64,000 nt of DNA from Polytrichum commune (GCA_950295325.1 OX485803.1:26660001-26724000); one strand, 5' to 3'; shown: positions 39,341 to 51,670, counted from the stretch's first letter. A program made the numbers and translations. The notes: generated by a model not told the origin, from the letters alone.

Positions 39341-41989
39341 GGTGTTCAAACCGGCTTTGATATTCTAATTTTATTCTAAGTATTGGGATAATTCCTTCTA
39401 ATTTTTTAGTTAAAATTTTAATATTTTGGAAATATTTGGTAATGTCAAGCCTAGACTATATATATAGAGAGAGAAAGAGAGAGATATCATTTTATATACA
39501 TATAATATAAATATAATATTTACGAGTAATGTACATACATATTATATCATAATTATTAGTATATATTAAATAATTGTATTTTATTAAAATAAATATTTTA
39601 TAATATATTCTAACTATTTCTTGAGAATGAGAAGATGGTGATGAAAATGATCATATCCAAATTATTGTTTATTGTTTCATTGAAAACGATCCTTGTCCGA
39701 TGATAGATTTCATGAGTTTTTTTTTTTTTTTTTGGTCTATTAGTAACAAATGTGGACGTAATCCTTTCACGGTGCCTCACAATATCTTTTTATTCTAAAC
39801 TTAACATTTAAATTGTTAATTCTCATGCATTTAGAAAAAAATCCATGAAGAACATTTATTTCTCTAATATAATTTTTTGCCACGTACCACATTCACATTG
39901 GTGAAGTCATTGTTGAAAATCACATAGAGATTATCTTTCAGCATTTAAAATGTTGAACCAAACATCACTCTACATTGTAAAAGTATATTGATTATGGTGA
40001 TAAGTTATTATCTACATACATAAAACATAATCACAATAATATGATATGTGTTCGTATATAGTGTGGGGCTGCACTACTCAATATTTAGGATCACCAAATT
40101 GTTGTCAAACATCTAACACTTAGTTTGCAACTTGATATCGAGTATCTCAACACTTAGAGTTCAACTTAGCTCAATCAAAAAAATAAAACTTAGAAATTTC
40201 AAGAATTATAGATGCACATGGTATATACTCACTTGCAAATTCTCATTGGGATGTATTGGATCAAATAAACATGCTTTGTTTTTTTTTCTGTTGTATACCT
40301 CAATGTTTATTTGAGAGATATACATGAAGGGAAGCTAGGCGTGTTTTACATATCATCCGATTATGCAACATGCAAGTGTGAGCAGGTTGTATTCTTGCAT
40401 CCTACAAATAAATAAAAACACAAATGTAGGATGAGTAGCCTTGTCCCAAACGTAGCACTACAGTAAGAGATATCCTTTAATTCAACAAGTCATTTGGTTG
40501 GGAGTTGGTTGTTTTACATACAACACCTTCCATGTTTGGTGAGTTTTGGATGCATGGTTGGTGGTAGTATGGAGGTTTCAAGAAAGAACATTTTATATTA
40601 GATCATTCAAGCTCGAACTCATTTGACATGCCAAGATGTGTTGAAATGAGTTTGACATGCAATAAACCCACATAGGTCGTTCTTCATTCAAATCTGAACA
40701 CTAACCCCCAACATGCACCACAAGTATATACAAAGGAATGGTTTTGCATTCAAAGCAACCAATGGAGATCATAGGGGACCAACTCTAACGAAAACTCCCA
40801 TTGAAGGATTATCATAGTTATCAAAAACTAAAGGGTTTAGATGGGGGTCCATGGTCCAAGTACACATGGGCCAATTTGAAGCAATTTGTGGCAAATCGAA
40901 CCGTTGAACCAAACCCTCCTATGAACTCAGAGAGAGGGAATTATTGTATACAAGCATACCTCTTATACATTCAACATAAAAACATGACTCCTATAGGTTT
41001 GTAGCCGATTCATCTTCAATGACTTGGACTGGACTATGTTAAGGTCTTAAGAGCTGATTCTAGTGTCAAGTAAACTACTAATAATAACATACATGTTGCA
41101 TACTATTTCAAAGCTTTATGTTGGATGAATGGGAGGTACACTCGTATGTGATCATTTTCTTTGTCACTATGTCCCTACCTTCTAAAACAATTCTTTAAAA
41201 CACATGAACTCTCCTTTGAGCTTCATTAGTGTTTTCCTCCAAAATGATGTCATGTAAAAGACACCTCACTTTGCTTTTTCTTGCTCTTGAATCCTCATCT
41301 AAAGGTTTTGGGTCTAGCTTACACCTCTTGGCCAATAGGATTGTTACATGTTGTTGAACCCTCCGTCTTGGACTAACCTTTTATTCAACTACTAATAGCC
41401 ACTTTGCTACAGTGAAGTAAATTGATTTACACTCACATGTTAAGAAATTAGATTTTTTGCCTTGAAAAGTGCCACCTCCACTCTTAATGGGTAAGGGGTG
41501 GCACCAACTAGCTTTACATGAATTGAGTGGAGTTGCTTAAAAAATAGGGGCCTACCATTGAGCTTCATTGTGAGTTGTGGATGGAGCCCATCCTCCCATC
41601 CAAGGGCTCATGTCACCTAGGGTTTAGTTGGGTGGGGTGAGTGGTGTTGCCCCTCTTGCCAGGCACATGGGAAGGGAACAGGGCCCCACCCGCCACTTGC
41701 CATGCCACGTGGCGCAATGCTAGTGGCCGGGTAATAGGCATGGTGTGGCAGGGTGTGGCGGACCCGCACATGCTCCCCCGCCAACTCACGCAGCTCCCCC
41801 CCCCCCCCCCGCCAACTCACCCTATTTAACTTTTTCCTGGAAATTTTCACACTTGCAGTAGCCCCGTTCACACCTACACGTCGGGTTCGGTGATTAGGGT
41901 TTACAGGCTGAGCTCCAGCGGCTACAGAGCAGTGACATCTGAGTTTTTTTTCGGTCCCCTTCAACTTGATGATTCTATAATCGTGATTG
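39341..41989. other. AT-rich gene-free DNA, then a GC-rich patch
   Basis: 39350-41600 is strongly AT-rich with no gene. 41630-41820 is GC-rich with a long C run (about 41797-41810) and may belong to the Harbinger element's left part. 41020-41180 resembles 61160-61340, so it is a further dispersed repeat. Confidence 0.45.
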
Positions 41990-42012
41990 TGTGTAAGGGT
42001 TTAGGGTTTAAG
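41990..42012 (+). promoter_or_regulatory. Telomere-like motif just upstream of the Harbinger transposase
   Basis: AGGGTTTAGGGTTTA ends a few bases before the transposase ATG at 42017. Plant teloboxes (AAACCCTAA on the other strand) are common near transcription starts. A second double copy lies at about 38285-38300 in GNA1 intron 2. A regulatory role is inference. Confidence 0.35.
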
Positions 42013-42016
42013 GGTG

Positions 42017-43421
42017 ATGGCGGACCAATCCATCTTGGTGTTCTTCACGTTCTTGGTTGTTCTAGTGACGTTCCACGCTCGTAGACATCGCCGTGTAGTG
42101 CCGTATGTTCCATTCGACATGACGGGAGGACGCTCGATGTGCCGTTTGCTCCCACTTTATGCTACGATGGCGTGGAGGCAGCGATTTCCTCGTCGCATGT
42201 GGTGGGTGGAGCCTCGCCAATACATCCATCACCACATTGTGGAGGGTGATGTGTGGCATACTTCCCCCCAAATGTTAAATTTGAGGTATTGGCAAACTTA
42301 TCGTATGGACTTTTTAGCATTTGAGGCTTTGGTGGATTTATTGACGCCGTTTTTGCGTCCTACCACTGCTACATTTGTTAGACCCCCCATTCCGGTAAAA
42401 AAACAAGTAAAACTTGTCTTGTACCGATTGCCTCATGGTGTAAGTTATGCTAGAATGCACAATTTGTATGGATGCGGAGAGTCCACTATTCGCAAGTATA
42501 CTATGATAGTGTGTTGGGCTTTAAGGTCTAGTGAGGATGGTTTATTTTTTCAGTTTATCCACACTCCCTCTAGCGATAGGCTTCAGAGCATTATAGAAAA
42601 ATTTAGAGACATCAGAGGGTTACCAAACATTGCAGAAGCAATAGATGGCACGCACATACCTTTGAGCGCCAAACCCAGTAGACGATACACTCCCATGCCC
42701 AAAGATTTTTACAATAGAAAACATTTCCATAGTATTGTGTTCCAAGCGGTTTGCGACACAAATAGAATGTTTTGGAACGTACGGGGCAGCCCGGTGGTGT
42801 CCATGATGCAGGGCAATTTGCAGTGTCCTCCCTAGCTACACAATTGAATGGAAGACAGATTTTAGCTGAGCCAATCATCCATCTCAGTGGAATGGAGATC
42901 AGACCCTATTTGGTGGGCGACACTGCTTATCCTAGCAGACCTTACATGCTGAAGAATTTCAAACTAGGAGATCCGACAATGATGGATAAAATTAGGTATG
43001 GCTTGGGATTTTTATTTATTTAATATTATTCATGCTTTGCACATGGTATGAGTTTCATAAAATTTGACTATGACTGTTCTTTGGATTCCATAGGTCTGAC
43101 TCCTCTGTTAATAGGGGACGCGTGGTAATCGAGCAAGCTTTTGGTACTTTAAATAATCGCTGGCGCATTCTTAAGGCCTTTAATATGTATGTAGAAAAAA
43201 CAGCGTTGGTTACTTTAGCGTGTTGCGTTCTTCACAATTATTGTGAAATTCACAACCAGCGTGTTCCTATTCCTGCAGACGTCAGACTTCGTCGTGATCC
43301 ACATGTTGGATTTCATGTGGGAAGGATGCAACTTCCCCATGAAGGTGTAGCTGCAAAGGTATCAGGGGAGAGGATGATGAATGTTTTATTCTCATCATGG
43401 CTAGAGCATAATCCAGAGTGA
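42017..43421 (+). pseudogene. PIF/Harbinger (ALP1-like) DDE transposase, frameshifted
   Basis: Transposase of a PIF/Harbinger element. Exons 42017-42995 and 43094-43421 are joined by a 98-bp GT-AG intron; the product would be about 435 aa. A helix-turn-helix-like stretch lies at residues 141-161. The three catalytic acidic residues are all present: D in AIDGTHIP (about residue 210), D in GDTAYP (42919-42921) and E in VIEQAFG (43131-43133). The frame breaks at a run of four G (42783-42786). Upstream reads FWNVR; downstream GQPGGVHDAGQF continues in the next frame, so one base is missing. It could be a true mutation or a homopolymer sequencing error. The ATG at 42017 follows a telomere-like motif. 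Confidence 0.9.
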
Positions 43422-44504
43422 TGTTTCTCTATGTTAGGTTTTTCACTGTAGCCACATGAGTGGTAAATACTCTACGTATGACCCCATGCTATTGTTTTTC
43501 CACTTTCATATAATTTTGATGTGTCATCCTTTGGTATTTGGCTTTGCACGTGATACATCGGAGTTCAAATTATATGCTTGTCCTAATGAGACACTTATCC
43601 TTGAGTGGTGTGTACATTTAATCCCATGCACTAAGGAGACATGTGTTTAAGATACTTTAATGAGATATCAAAATGAAGAGGTTGAAAATGGTTGCCACCT
43701 AGACTTGTGAACTTCTTAATCCTCTTGTATTGATTGGGTGTTTAGTATGCTAAAAGAAGTGGATGGTGAGCGAAAAATGTTCATTCTCATGTTCTTGATT
43801 GTTAAATGCGTAAACATCCTAATCAACCTTGAGAACATTATGAAATTTCCGAACCTCCGGTTTAGGCCTCTTATATGTTAAACATCATCATGTGTATCTT
43901 GATTTCCACTTGAATATTATGAACAACTTTATTTGCTCTAATACTGTTTTCATACATTTTTCAATCAATCACATAAACATCGCAATTGTATGCTTGAAAT
44001 CATAATTTAACATCTTGACATGGCATACATATGCACCTATGATTGGGAAGAACCGGCAATTAGTTACAAATGATGTCGTTGAGATTAGGAAAACACCGGT
44101 TGAAGTTTAAGACTGCCGGTAAATCACCGATTCTTTTAGCAGAATCATTAGAATAAACCTCAATTTAAAAAAGGAAAATTGAAGGATGCGAACATGTAAC
44201 CGGTTGGATTTGCAAACACTAGGATCTCAACATGTTTCGCCAAAAAATCTTCCCGATCACTGATCTGTACCATAATTTCTACTTATTTTTTAAGAGGAGG
44301 TTTCACTAGAAAGATGAAGCCATTCAAATACAATATTTGTATTCTAAGAAATGCTCAAGTAAGAAGTCACATCCACATAGCTTAAACGAATGAGGTATTG
44401 GCTATAAGTTTGGTGTAAAAATCAAAACCACATTGGCTCCATACATTCCAATTCCCTACAAACACAAACCAAAGCTTCATTGGCATAAATCTATCACTAG
44501 GTTT

Positions 44505-45483
44505 CTATTGAGAATTTTCTTTAACAACTTCTGCAAACATAGCAGCCATCATTTCCCCGCTAGCCTGTTGCAATCTAAACATTTCAAGTTCCAGTTTTCT
44601 GTTTTCCTGGCGTTCTATTAAATTATCTTTGTGCATTGTTAGTGTAGCTTCGATTCTCAACCGTTCTATCTCAGCAATGGAATCTGCAAGTCTATCCAAT
44701 GAATCCATCAAATTCCTATCAACCCTAGCATGTTTAGCTAGTGTGGAATTAGTACATTTCCCCAAAACCCCGGGTAATTTTGATGCTCGTGTTCGTGGAG
44801 TGGTGCCGTTGCTCTGTTTGGTCAGGTCTACTAGACGCTTCAAGATCGGTGCGCTCTGGTGAGTGCACCCAAGATGGGTCACCGTCTCCGTCGGCTTCCT
44901 CGCAAACATCCGTCGGAGCGCTAGAAGTCCCGGTGCCGGGCACGGGTACCCCTTGGTCCATTGCTCCTGGAACACCGTTGGTCTTCGTAGTGAGACTAAG
45001 AATTTCGTCAATTTGATCGTACCAGATGAATTTCGCACCGTCGTCCCGCACACCTGCACTTGTTTGGTTGCGCAATTTCTTGATCTTGGAATAGGTGCTC
45101 CGCAACTTCTCCCACTTGTCTGACAAAGATTTGACCTTCCGCCCAGACTCCTGAGGAAACTGCGTAGTCAACAGCTTGTGCACCCGCGCCCATTGATACG
45201 ATCGCATAGTGATCGTGTTGTGTGCCTCGACGTGTTCCTTGCATTGTTCCAATAAAAATTTCACAACAGCATTGCTCCAATGCTGCTCCTGCACAACAAC
45301 AGGAGCCTATCGTGGGAGAGGAGGGGGTGGACATGTCAACACAAAACTAACGGAAACTGAAGCAACAGGAATGGAAGAGAGTGGAAGAGAAGACAACGGA
45401 GCGGAATTTTGAGAACTTTGTGTCATAACCAAGTTTGTAGGACTATTTGCTAACAACTGACTCAGATAGTTCTCCCCTTCCAT
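44505..45483 (-). pseudogene. Harbinger Myb/SANT-like partner protein, broken
   Basis: Second protein of the Harbinger element, convergent with the transposase. It starts at MEGENYLSQLL (45483) and runs into an in-frame TAG at 45309-45307. The frame resumes directly with APVVVQEQHW and a Myb/SANT-like (trihelix type) DNA-binding region: WSNAVVKFLLEQ, RVHKLLTTQF, LSDKWEKLRSTYSKIKKLR and FIWYDQIDEIL. An acidic linker follows. A second break, a net one-base shift somewhere near 44770-44900, leads to the C-terminal Glu/Arg-rich coiled-coil-like tail (DSLDRLADSIAEIERLRIEA) ending at 44505. Partner proteins of this type assist Harbinger transposases in nuclear import and DNA binding. Two lesions make it a pseudogene unless introns explain them. 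Confidence 0.8.
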
Positions 45484-45589
45484 ATCGGATAAACGTGCAC
45501 TTCCTACAAAAAAAAAAGGAAAATAATTTGCAGGTACAATCAAACCCTAGCTCAAGAATGTGCAAGTGAGTGGTCTTTGTCTGTTGAAG

Positions 45590-45657
45590 CTCCTGGAGTC
45601 CCTGGCCTGCACACTGAACGCTCTGGAGCCCCTGGCCGCTCTGGAGTCCCTGGCCAG
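45590..45657. repeat. Short tandem repeat, CTGGAGTCCCTGGCC type
   Basis: Three imperfect copies of a 15-17 bp unit around CTGGAGTCCCTGGCC. On the minus strand they read as repeated GQGLQS, but the frame has no support as a gene. They lie in the leader side of the Harbinger Myb-like gene. Confidence 0.55.
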
Positions 45658-45719
45658 AAAGTTCGTCGTAGTTGCAAGAAGAAAAAAAATTCACCCGCAG
45701 TAAAATTCCTTTACCTGCT

Positions 45720-45795
45720 CCACGGCGTTGGCGGATAGCTCCGGTTGTGCTATCCGGCGCCGGGAGAAATCCGCCAGGGCGCCAACGCTCCGTGG
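45720..45795. repeat. Nested inverted repeat beside the Harbinger Myb-like gene
   Basis: An outer pair (CCACGG then CGTTGGC on the left; GCCAACG then ctCCGTGG on the right) encloses a smaller perfect stem, GGATAG/CTATCC at 45733-45755. It lies upstream of the minus-strand Myb-like gene. It may be an internal structure near the element end, but no target duplication was seen. Confidence 0.45.
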
Positions 45796-45935
45796 ATGAA
45801 AGTCATCCTTCCCGGCCGGCGTCCACCACGAAATCGGCTCACGTGCGTGGCCCCCCTTTCTCCTTCATTCTCCACACCTCTGTTTGCCACCCCTCTTGCT
45901 CTCTCAACTTGTACCTTGTAGCCTCTTTATTCTAG

Positions 45936-48900
45936 TGATGATAAGTGGCACCACCTTGCAAATGTAGTGGTGATTAATGGTGTCTCCTTGTGATTTTTGT
46001 GGGTTTTTGTGTTTTCAGTACAACACTCGAAGTTTGGGAGTGGAATGGAGTTGATGGGGTTTGAAGGTGGCTTGTGAAGGACAATCAAGGTCGAGGCTTG
46101 TTCATTTGGTGCCAAGGTCTCATGCATGCGTTAGTGAAGTTCTTATACATGGACCTTATTCATTTTTGTAGCACTTGAATGACATTTGTAGAGTTTGATA
46201 AGTGCTCTTTGTTGGGTTTGGTGCAAATATTTTAAATACGGAAGCACATTTCAAGCTCATTGGTCCATTATGGTTGTTTGATCTGTCAATCCCAAAGAAA
46301 CGTATTTGGATCAAAACATGCTAATGATGTGGTATATGTTGCAAGTAGCGTTTTAATTTATGCAAGGAGTTCCTCTTGCTATTTCGTCTTTCACCAATTC
46401 ACTTATATCCTTTGCAACATCATCTACTCGTTGACGACCCTTGCAACAAAAATGTATGTATTCACAATTTTTGTATTTTTAAATCAAAAAAATAAAATTT
46501 GCAATAGGTGTTTTCATGAACTCCAAAAACTTGATTATAACATGACTTTTATCCAATCCTAGAGATTTTTTTGGTCACGTTTCTTCAATGGTTTTGCAAG
46601 TGTTCCTGGGGTTTTTTTTTTTTTTTTTTTTTTAAAAAAAAAATTACCACCGAGTCCTAGTGCCTTTCACATTCTACATATTTGCATGTTGTTCAATCAT
46701 GGCACATTTGTTGTGGTTGATGTGTGGATGAATAGACAAGCTGTAAGTTTTTGTAATATGGTTGTAATCCAAGGTAATTTGCATGGGTTAACCATGGCAC
46801 ATTCACTGTGACTATATCATTCAACAAAATTATATTGAAATTAAAAAATACAATGAATTTTATATTTTACATTTATAATTGTCAATTATATTGTGAATCT
46901 CTTCTTGAGAATACAACTCTTGTGAAGACAACTCTAAGAGGATAAATATAATCACATTGAAACTATTACATAGAATATAATAAAAAGTAAAATAGTGATA
47001 TATAAAATAATAATAATACTAAATAATTTTACAACTTATTTATAATAACTTCTATAGTAACTTGTATTTGTTGACAAAAAAACACCTTTTGAAATTCAAG
47101 ACTTTTTGGAAAATCACCTATCCTTTTAGATGACTCTATGGGAATATATCTCAAATTAATGAAGGAAAATTGGAAGATGACAACATGTGACTGTTTGGCC
47201 TTCACAAGACCATAAAAAATACATTTCCTTCCCCCCATATCAACCAATCAATTAATTTTTTCGTATGAGGAATCCATCATGGCTTTTATTGCCAATTGTC
47301 CACAAAACATACTACTTATTTCAAGAATTAAGTATGTTATGTCTATGTAGATTAATGTGACCATCCTATGCAATCCAAAGACATTGATGAGAATGGTTGC
47401 TTCTTATCCCTTTCGGAAGTCATTGATCAATTTGTGTCATTTGCCGATGTTTTCATTAGTGATCTTGTGGTGGCCATCAAAATGTGTCTATGATAACTTT
47501 ATATCCTTTATGTGGACCATATATTTCATTTAAAAACAAGTACTGAGTTTCAACATTTTAAGAATCTTATGAATGGCTCACATCAACAAATACACACGGA
47601 GTGGGTGGCGGATTTAAACACTCTTTAAAACATGCAAGAGTTTTGTTTCATTGTGAATGGTGATCCATGATAATTACAACATTACACGGAATACATTTGA
47701 CTTGCTCATTGTTGACATGTAAAAATGCTCCAGCAATACTCTATGTATATTTATATTTATAATTATTGGTGTTAATTTTTTTAATATCAAGTACATTTAT
47801 TGGCTATATCTGTAGGACAAAGACTATGCATTGACTTCTTTGTTTCAAAAGCAAAATTTCTAACCACTTTGCATTCACACTTGGATGTTACTTGTTCCTG
47901 CTATTTTTGGTTTGCTTTAGGGATGAACATGGTGGCTTGCTGGTTTTTTCACATGAAACCACCGAAATCATCCTCCACGGTGGAACTTTTGGTTGGAACT
48001 GACGTCCATGTTCTTTCTCTAGCTAATGTGATTACTTATGTCTAATAGCACAACTTACTTGGAGCTTTGTTTGTTTGTGCCATGTAACCTTGGCCTATCT
48101 CGCTGCTTTGAATCACTCTGCAAGTTTGTGTCAAGATTGAAGAACTTACCAACACCGAAGCTCGGCATGGGAGCTACTGAAGTTGGAGTCAAATGAGCTG
48201 CAAGTTAGGGTTAAGGCTCTAAAAGTTGGAAGCTAGTATTTATTTTGATTGTATAAAATTGTTTTAATTGTTTTAATTTTTCATAGTTGTTTTAGTTGTT
48301 TTGGGTGCAATATGACCTTCAAGAAATTTGAAGCAATATAAATTGCTTTTGGTTAGTGGTAAATGCCTAAATTAGGATCCCAATGTTTGAAGGTCATATT
48401 TTTTAAATATGTTTATAGTTGATTTTGAATGCAATGTGACATTCAAAATGTGGATGCAACTTAAATTTCTTTGAACCTTTAGTAAGTACCTCAATTGGGA
48501 CCTTGATACTTGTTGGTCTTATTTTTTGAACATGCTTGTAGTTGATTTTGAATGCAATGTGACATTCAAGAAGGTTGATGCAACTTAAATTGCCTTGGAA
48601 CTTTGGTAAGTATCTCAATTGGGACCCTGATCCTTCATGGTCATCTTTTGAAACATGTTTGTAGTTGATTTTAAGTGCAATGTCACTTTTTGGAAGGTTG
48701 GTGTTTGCATTTAGACTTCAGTAAATGCCCTAATTAGGACTCCAATGATTGTTGGTCATTTTTTTTAATGTGATTATAGTTCATTTAGGGTGCAATATGA
48801 TTTTCAAGAAGGTTGGTATAATTTAAAATACTTTTGGACTTTGTTCAGTACTTTATATTTGTATTTGAAGGATGTTGGTCCTATTTTATTGATAATGATA

Positions 48901-50419
48901 CCTAACTTGTGGACTGATTTATGTTTATATAGATGTTGCATCTCAATTGATTTTTGAGTTGGATGCAAGATTTTCCAACCCGTGCAATGGGCACAATCTA
49001 TTCCCAATATTGAATGCGAAAAAAAGTGGACAAGAGTTTCGCCAAGCACATGGAGGTAATCAAGTTGTATTATTGGGAAATACATAGTGTTCAGATTGGA
49101 GAAGAATTGAAGACAATGCCTGCACTCTTGAATTGGTACTCTTGAATTGGTGGGACTTAGATACTTAGCAAAGCCTCTTCAAGATTTGCATGAATTCGAA
49201 TTGTGATGCAGATATTGATTCCATCATATTTTGCAACCTCTTTGACCTATCTTTGGAAGATGGTATAAAATAACCGACATTTTTTGCATTATTTCTTTGA
49301 ATTTGTGAAGTTGGTTGAAATTGCAACGATGCATGTGGTGGGCAACATTGAAGATGAATGATGTTTTTTTGTCTTTTAGCTTTTTGAAGTTGAAATTGAG
49401 AAATGCATTGGATTCACATTTGGGACTTGTAGTGGAAATTTATTCCCAAAGGCAATTCAATCTTGTCATTTTTCTTTTATAATGAGGTTTTTGATTCATA
49501 AATGGGAGGAGTAGAATTTCAACAATTTGAAATTAAAAATCAAGTCCGAATAATGTGAGACTTTAATAGCTACTAGTAGCATGAAATTTTGTAACCACAA
49601 TTAGACCTTTTCATGCAATTTTGTTAATGCAATCACTAACCTCCCTCCTTATATATTTATACTCGTATATGAGATTGTATGACTAATATTCTAATGCAAG
49701 CAATGTTGTTCATTTTGGGTTTATTCTCGTGTTTAAGTGGGCTGATCCATTTGTTTTGGTGTAGATATGCATTAGATACTTCAAGTGCATGATGTTTCAA
49801 CAATGTTCATTTTAAATGTGTGCAAAATAATTTAATTTGAGTGCACATTGATGTTTTAGAAGGCTTGTGTAACACTTGTTGGCCTAAGATGTTGTTAAGT
49901 GCTAGAAATGTGCATGTTGATCGTCTCATATATTTCAAGTTAGTTCATAAGCCTTCAGAGGTTTATTGGGCTAGTGCAATTTGAATGGGTTTCTACAATT
50001 TCAATACGTAGCCAATTTCTTCCTTAGTTTGTTGTGTGGTGGGGCCACATGAAAACTTTGAATATAAATCAGTGGCCACTTAGTGACTTATTATTTTATA
50101 TGAGGGGCCATTGTCTACCTTATCAAAACAGACACGTAACCTTAGATTTCTACCATGTACAATTAGAAGTTATCACCCAAATGAACACTTAAATTTTGTG
50201 CATTCCTCAAATACTCCCTTTAATTCAACTAAATGTAGCCACCTTAAACTCCACCAAAAAAATCTCAAGCTCGCCACCTTGGCCGCTTGTAAACTAAGGA
50301 TGTAGCCAAACCCTACTACTTTTCAAAACAAAAAATTAAGGGCTGCCTTGGACCCCATCTAAGGCGCGGCTAAGAGCATATTTAGAATGGATTCTCATTT
50401 GGATGAATGTAGATGACAT
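45936..50419. other. AT-rich gene-free DNA
   Basis: No gene is recognised. It contains a T-run then A-run at about 46611-46643, the 123-bp tandem array, and a segment (about 47060-47180) loosely related to 44050-44230. Scattered short open frames lack motifs. Confidence 0.55.
48295..48890. repeat. Tandem array, about five 123-bp units
   Basis: Diverged units start near 48295, 48418, 48541, 48664 and 48779, each recognisable by GTTGATTTTGAATGCAATGT or a variant and by an internal CTCAATTGGGACC-like block. Spacing is 123, 123, 123 and 115. Open frames on the minus strand follow from the periodicity and are not genes. Confidence 0.82.
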
Positions 50420-50634
50420 TTCTGTTCATCCTCGTTGTCACCTCTTTCATCTCGGCGGATGGGAGGCCTTGAGGTATCCACCAAACCCTAGCAATTGTTG
50501 TTTGTTGCAGTTGATTGGAATCGCAGAAGTTTGGCCGAGGTCATCGAGTATTCGCAGCGGGAAGCGGAAGAGCGTGGGAATCTGAAGGGGGCGAGGCGAG
50601 GCGAGGAGTTGTTGTTGTGACCTACTTTTTGGAG

Positions 50635-50805
50635 ATGGCGAAGGTGGAGGCAGCCGGGAAGAAGAAGTATTTTAAGGAGTGGCCGACATGGATTCTGAAG
50701 AAGGCCAAGACGGCCACTCACTACGGCTTCATCCCTCTCATCATCTTCATCGGCATGCAGACCGAACCCAAGCCTCAACTATCGCAGCTTTTGAGCCCTG
50801 TTTAA
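50635..50805 (+). CDS. TOM7: TOM7, mitochondrial outer-membrane translocase subunit
   Basis: Small single-span subunit of the TOM complex, 56 aa, single coding exon. The frame stays open upstream of the ATG, but 50635 is the only in-frame ATG and sits in a good context (GGAG then ATGG). The conserved core is complete: [19 protein letters not shown], then the membrane segment around IPLIIFIGM, then [12 protein letters not shown] at the C-terminus, a typical plant TOM7 ending. The N-terminal extension is shorter than in Arabidopsis TOM7 (about 75 aa). The upstream 50420-50634 is GC-rich and includes a short GAGGC repeat, probably the leader and promoter. A 3' UTR probably follows to about 51130; the open frames there are not gene-like. 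Confidence 0.95.
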   Translation: MAKVEAAGKKKYFKEWPTWILKKAKTATHYGFIPLIIFIGMQTEPKPQLSQLLSPV

Positions 50806-51562
50806 ATTGAAATGAACGAGTAGCAGCGGGGGAGAACGGTCGGCCATAGAGTTTTGCATGAGGTTTGCAATGCTCACATCGTTTCGATCCTTCACATTGC
50901 TCTGTGCCTGCTCAAATGTGGATGGGGGAGTCTTCTTTGGAGACAGGAGCTCCGCCCGGGACCGTTTTTCCGCCAAGATGACAGTTTTGAGACTCGATTT
51001 TTGCAATGGGATGTAGTTTCGGAGTTCATGGGGACGATCACAGAATCTCCCATGAATAGATACTGTGCAGAAGTAGGATGAGCTCTACTTGTATTCTTTC
51101 GAATTTTATGATGGCCGCTTCTTAAAAGAGCTAAAAAGATGTTATTTTCACTTGAGATCGACTGGAATATATTGGAATGTTTTTTTGTGATGGCATTTCA
51201 ATTCACTTATATTGAAATGTGATTAAACTTATATTTCAATCTGCAAATAATACAGTTTTAAAAGGTCCTCTAGACCTTAGATTTCCCCATTATCTTCTTT
51301 TTACGCCTTCTGCTTGATGTGTTTGATTGAGGACGGCAATCTTTCAAATGGATGCAGTTCCAACCACGTATAAATCTCTACCGATCTCTAAGTCTAGTAT
51401 TGGGAAAGCAGGACTTGGACTAAGTAAGTGCATGTTCATAATGTGTGTGGCAAATCAGTGCTTTATGACTCGAAGCAGCATAAACCAATTTTTTGGGTGG
51501 TATAACCGGTATTAGTGAGCTTCTTTTTTATGTAAGTTTTATTTCATTTGTGCCGGCAGGGA

Positions 51563-51670
51563 CTGAATCTGTTGAGAACATGTTTTTGATGTCCATGTTT
51601 TTCTTATGCAAATTTTTGGTGTTTTTGATGTTTTTCATTGCCATCATAAACACGTTCTTAACAGATTCAG
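51563..51670. repeat. Imperfect stem-loop, possible microRNA-type hairpin or foldback
   Basis: Arms 51563-51597 and 51636-51670 pair at 30 of 35 positions around a 38-base loop. The left arm starts CTGAATCTGTTGAGAACATG. It lies about 0.75 kb downstream of the TOM7 stop codon. The surrounding frame 51493-51864 is open but hydrophobic, low-complexity and unrecognised. No known microRNA sequence was recognised. Confidence 0.5.

Larger units (their letters stand above)
42017..45483. mobile_element. Core of a degenerate PIF/Harbinger element
   Basis: Two convergent Harbinger genes (transposase on +, Myb-like on -) with about 1.1 kb of AT-rich sequence without other coding signal between them (43422-44504). 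I searched roughly 600 bp on each side for matching terminal inverted repeats with TTA/TAA duplications and found none I trust, so the outer ends are not given. The two genes carry at least three lesions in total, so this copy is not autonomous as sequenced. Confidence 0.8.

Noticed and set aside
44749-45334. Three overlapping minus-strand frames and several plus-strand frames over the Harbinger Myb-like gene
   Set aside because: Only the frame carrying the WSNAVVKFLLEQ domain and the one carrying the coiled-coil tail fit the family; the others are shadows.
41550-46000. Terminal inverted repeats for the Harbinger element, e.g. GGGGCCTACC near 41547
   Set aside because: No matching inverted partner with a TTA/TAA duplication was found on the right side.
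50515-50634. N-terminal extension of TOM7 upstream of the ATG
   Set aside because: The frame is open but has no ATG and encodes Gly/Arg-rich sequence from a GC-rich leader; TOM7 starts at 50635.
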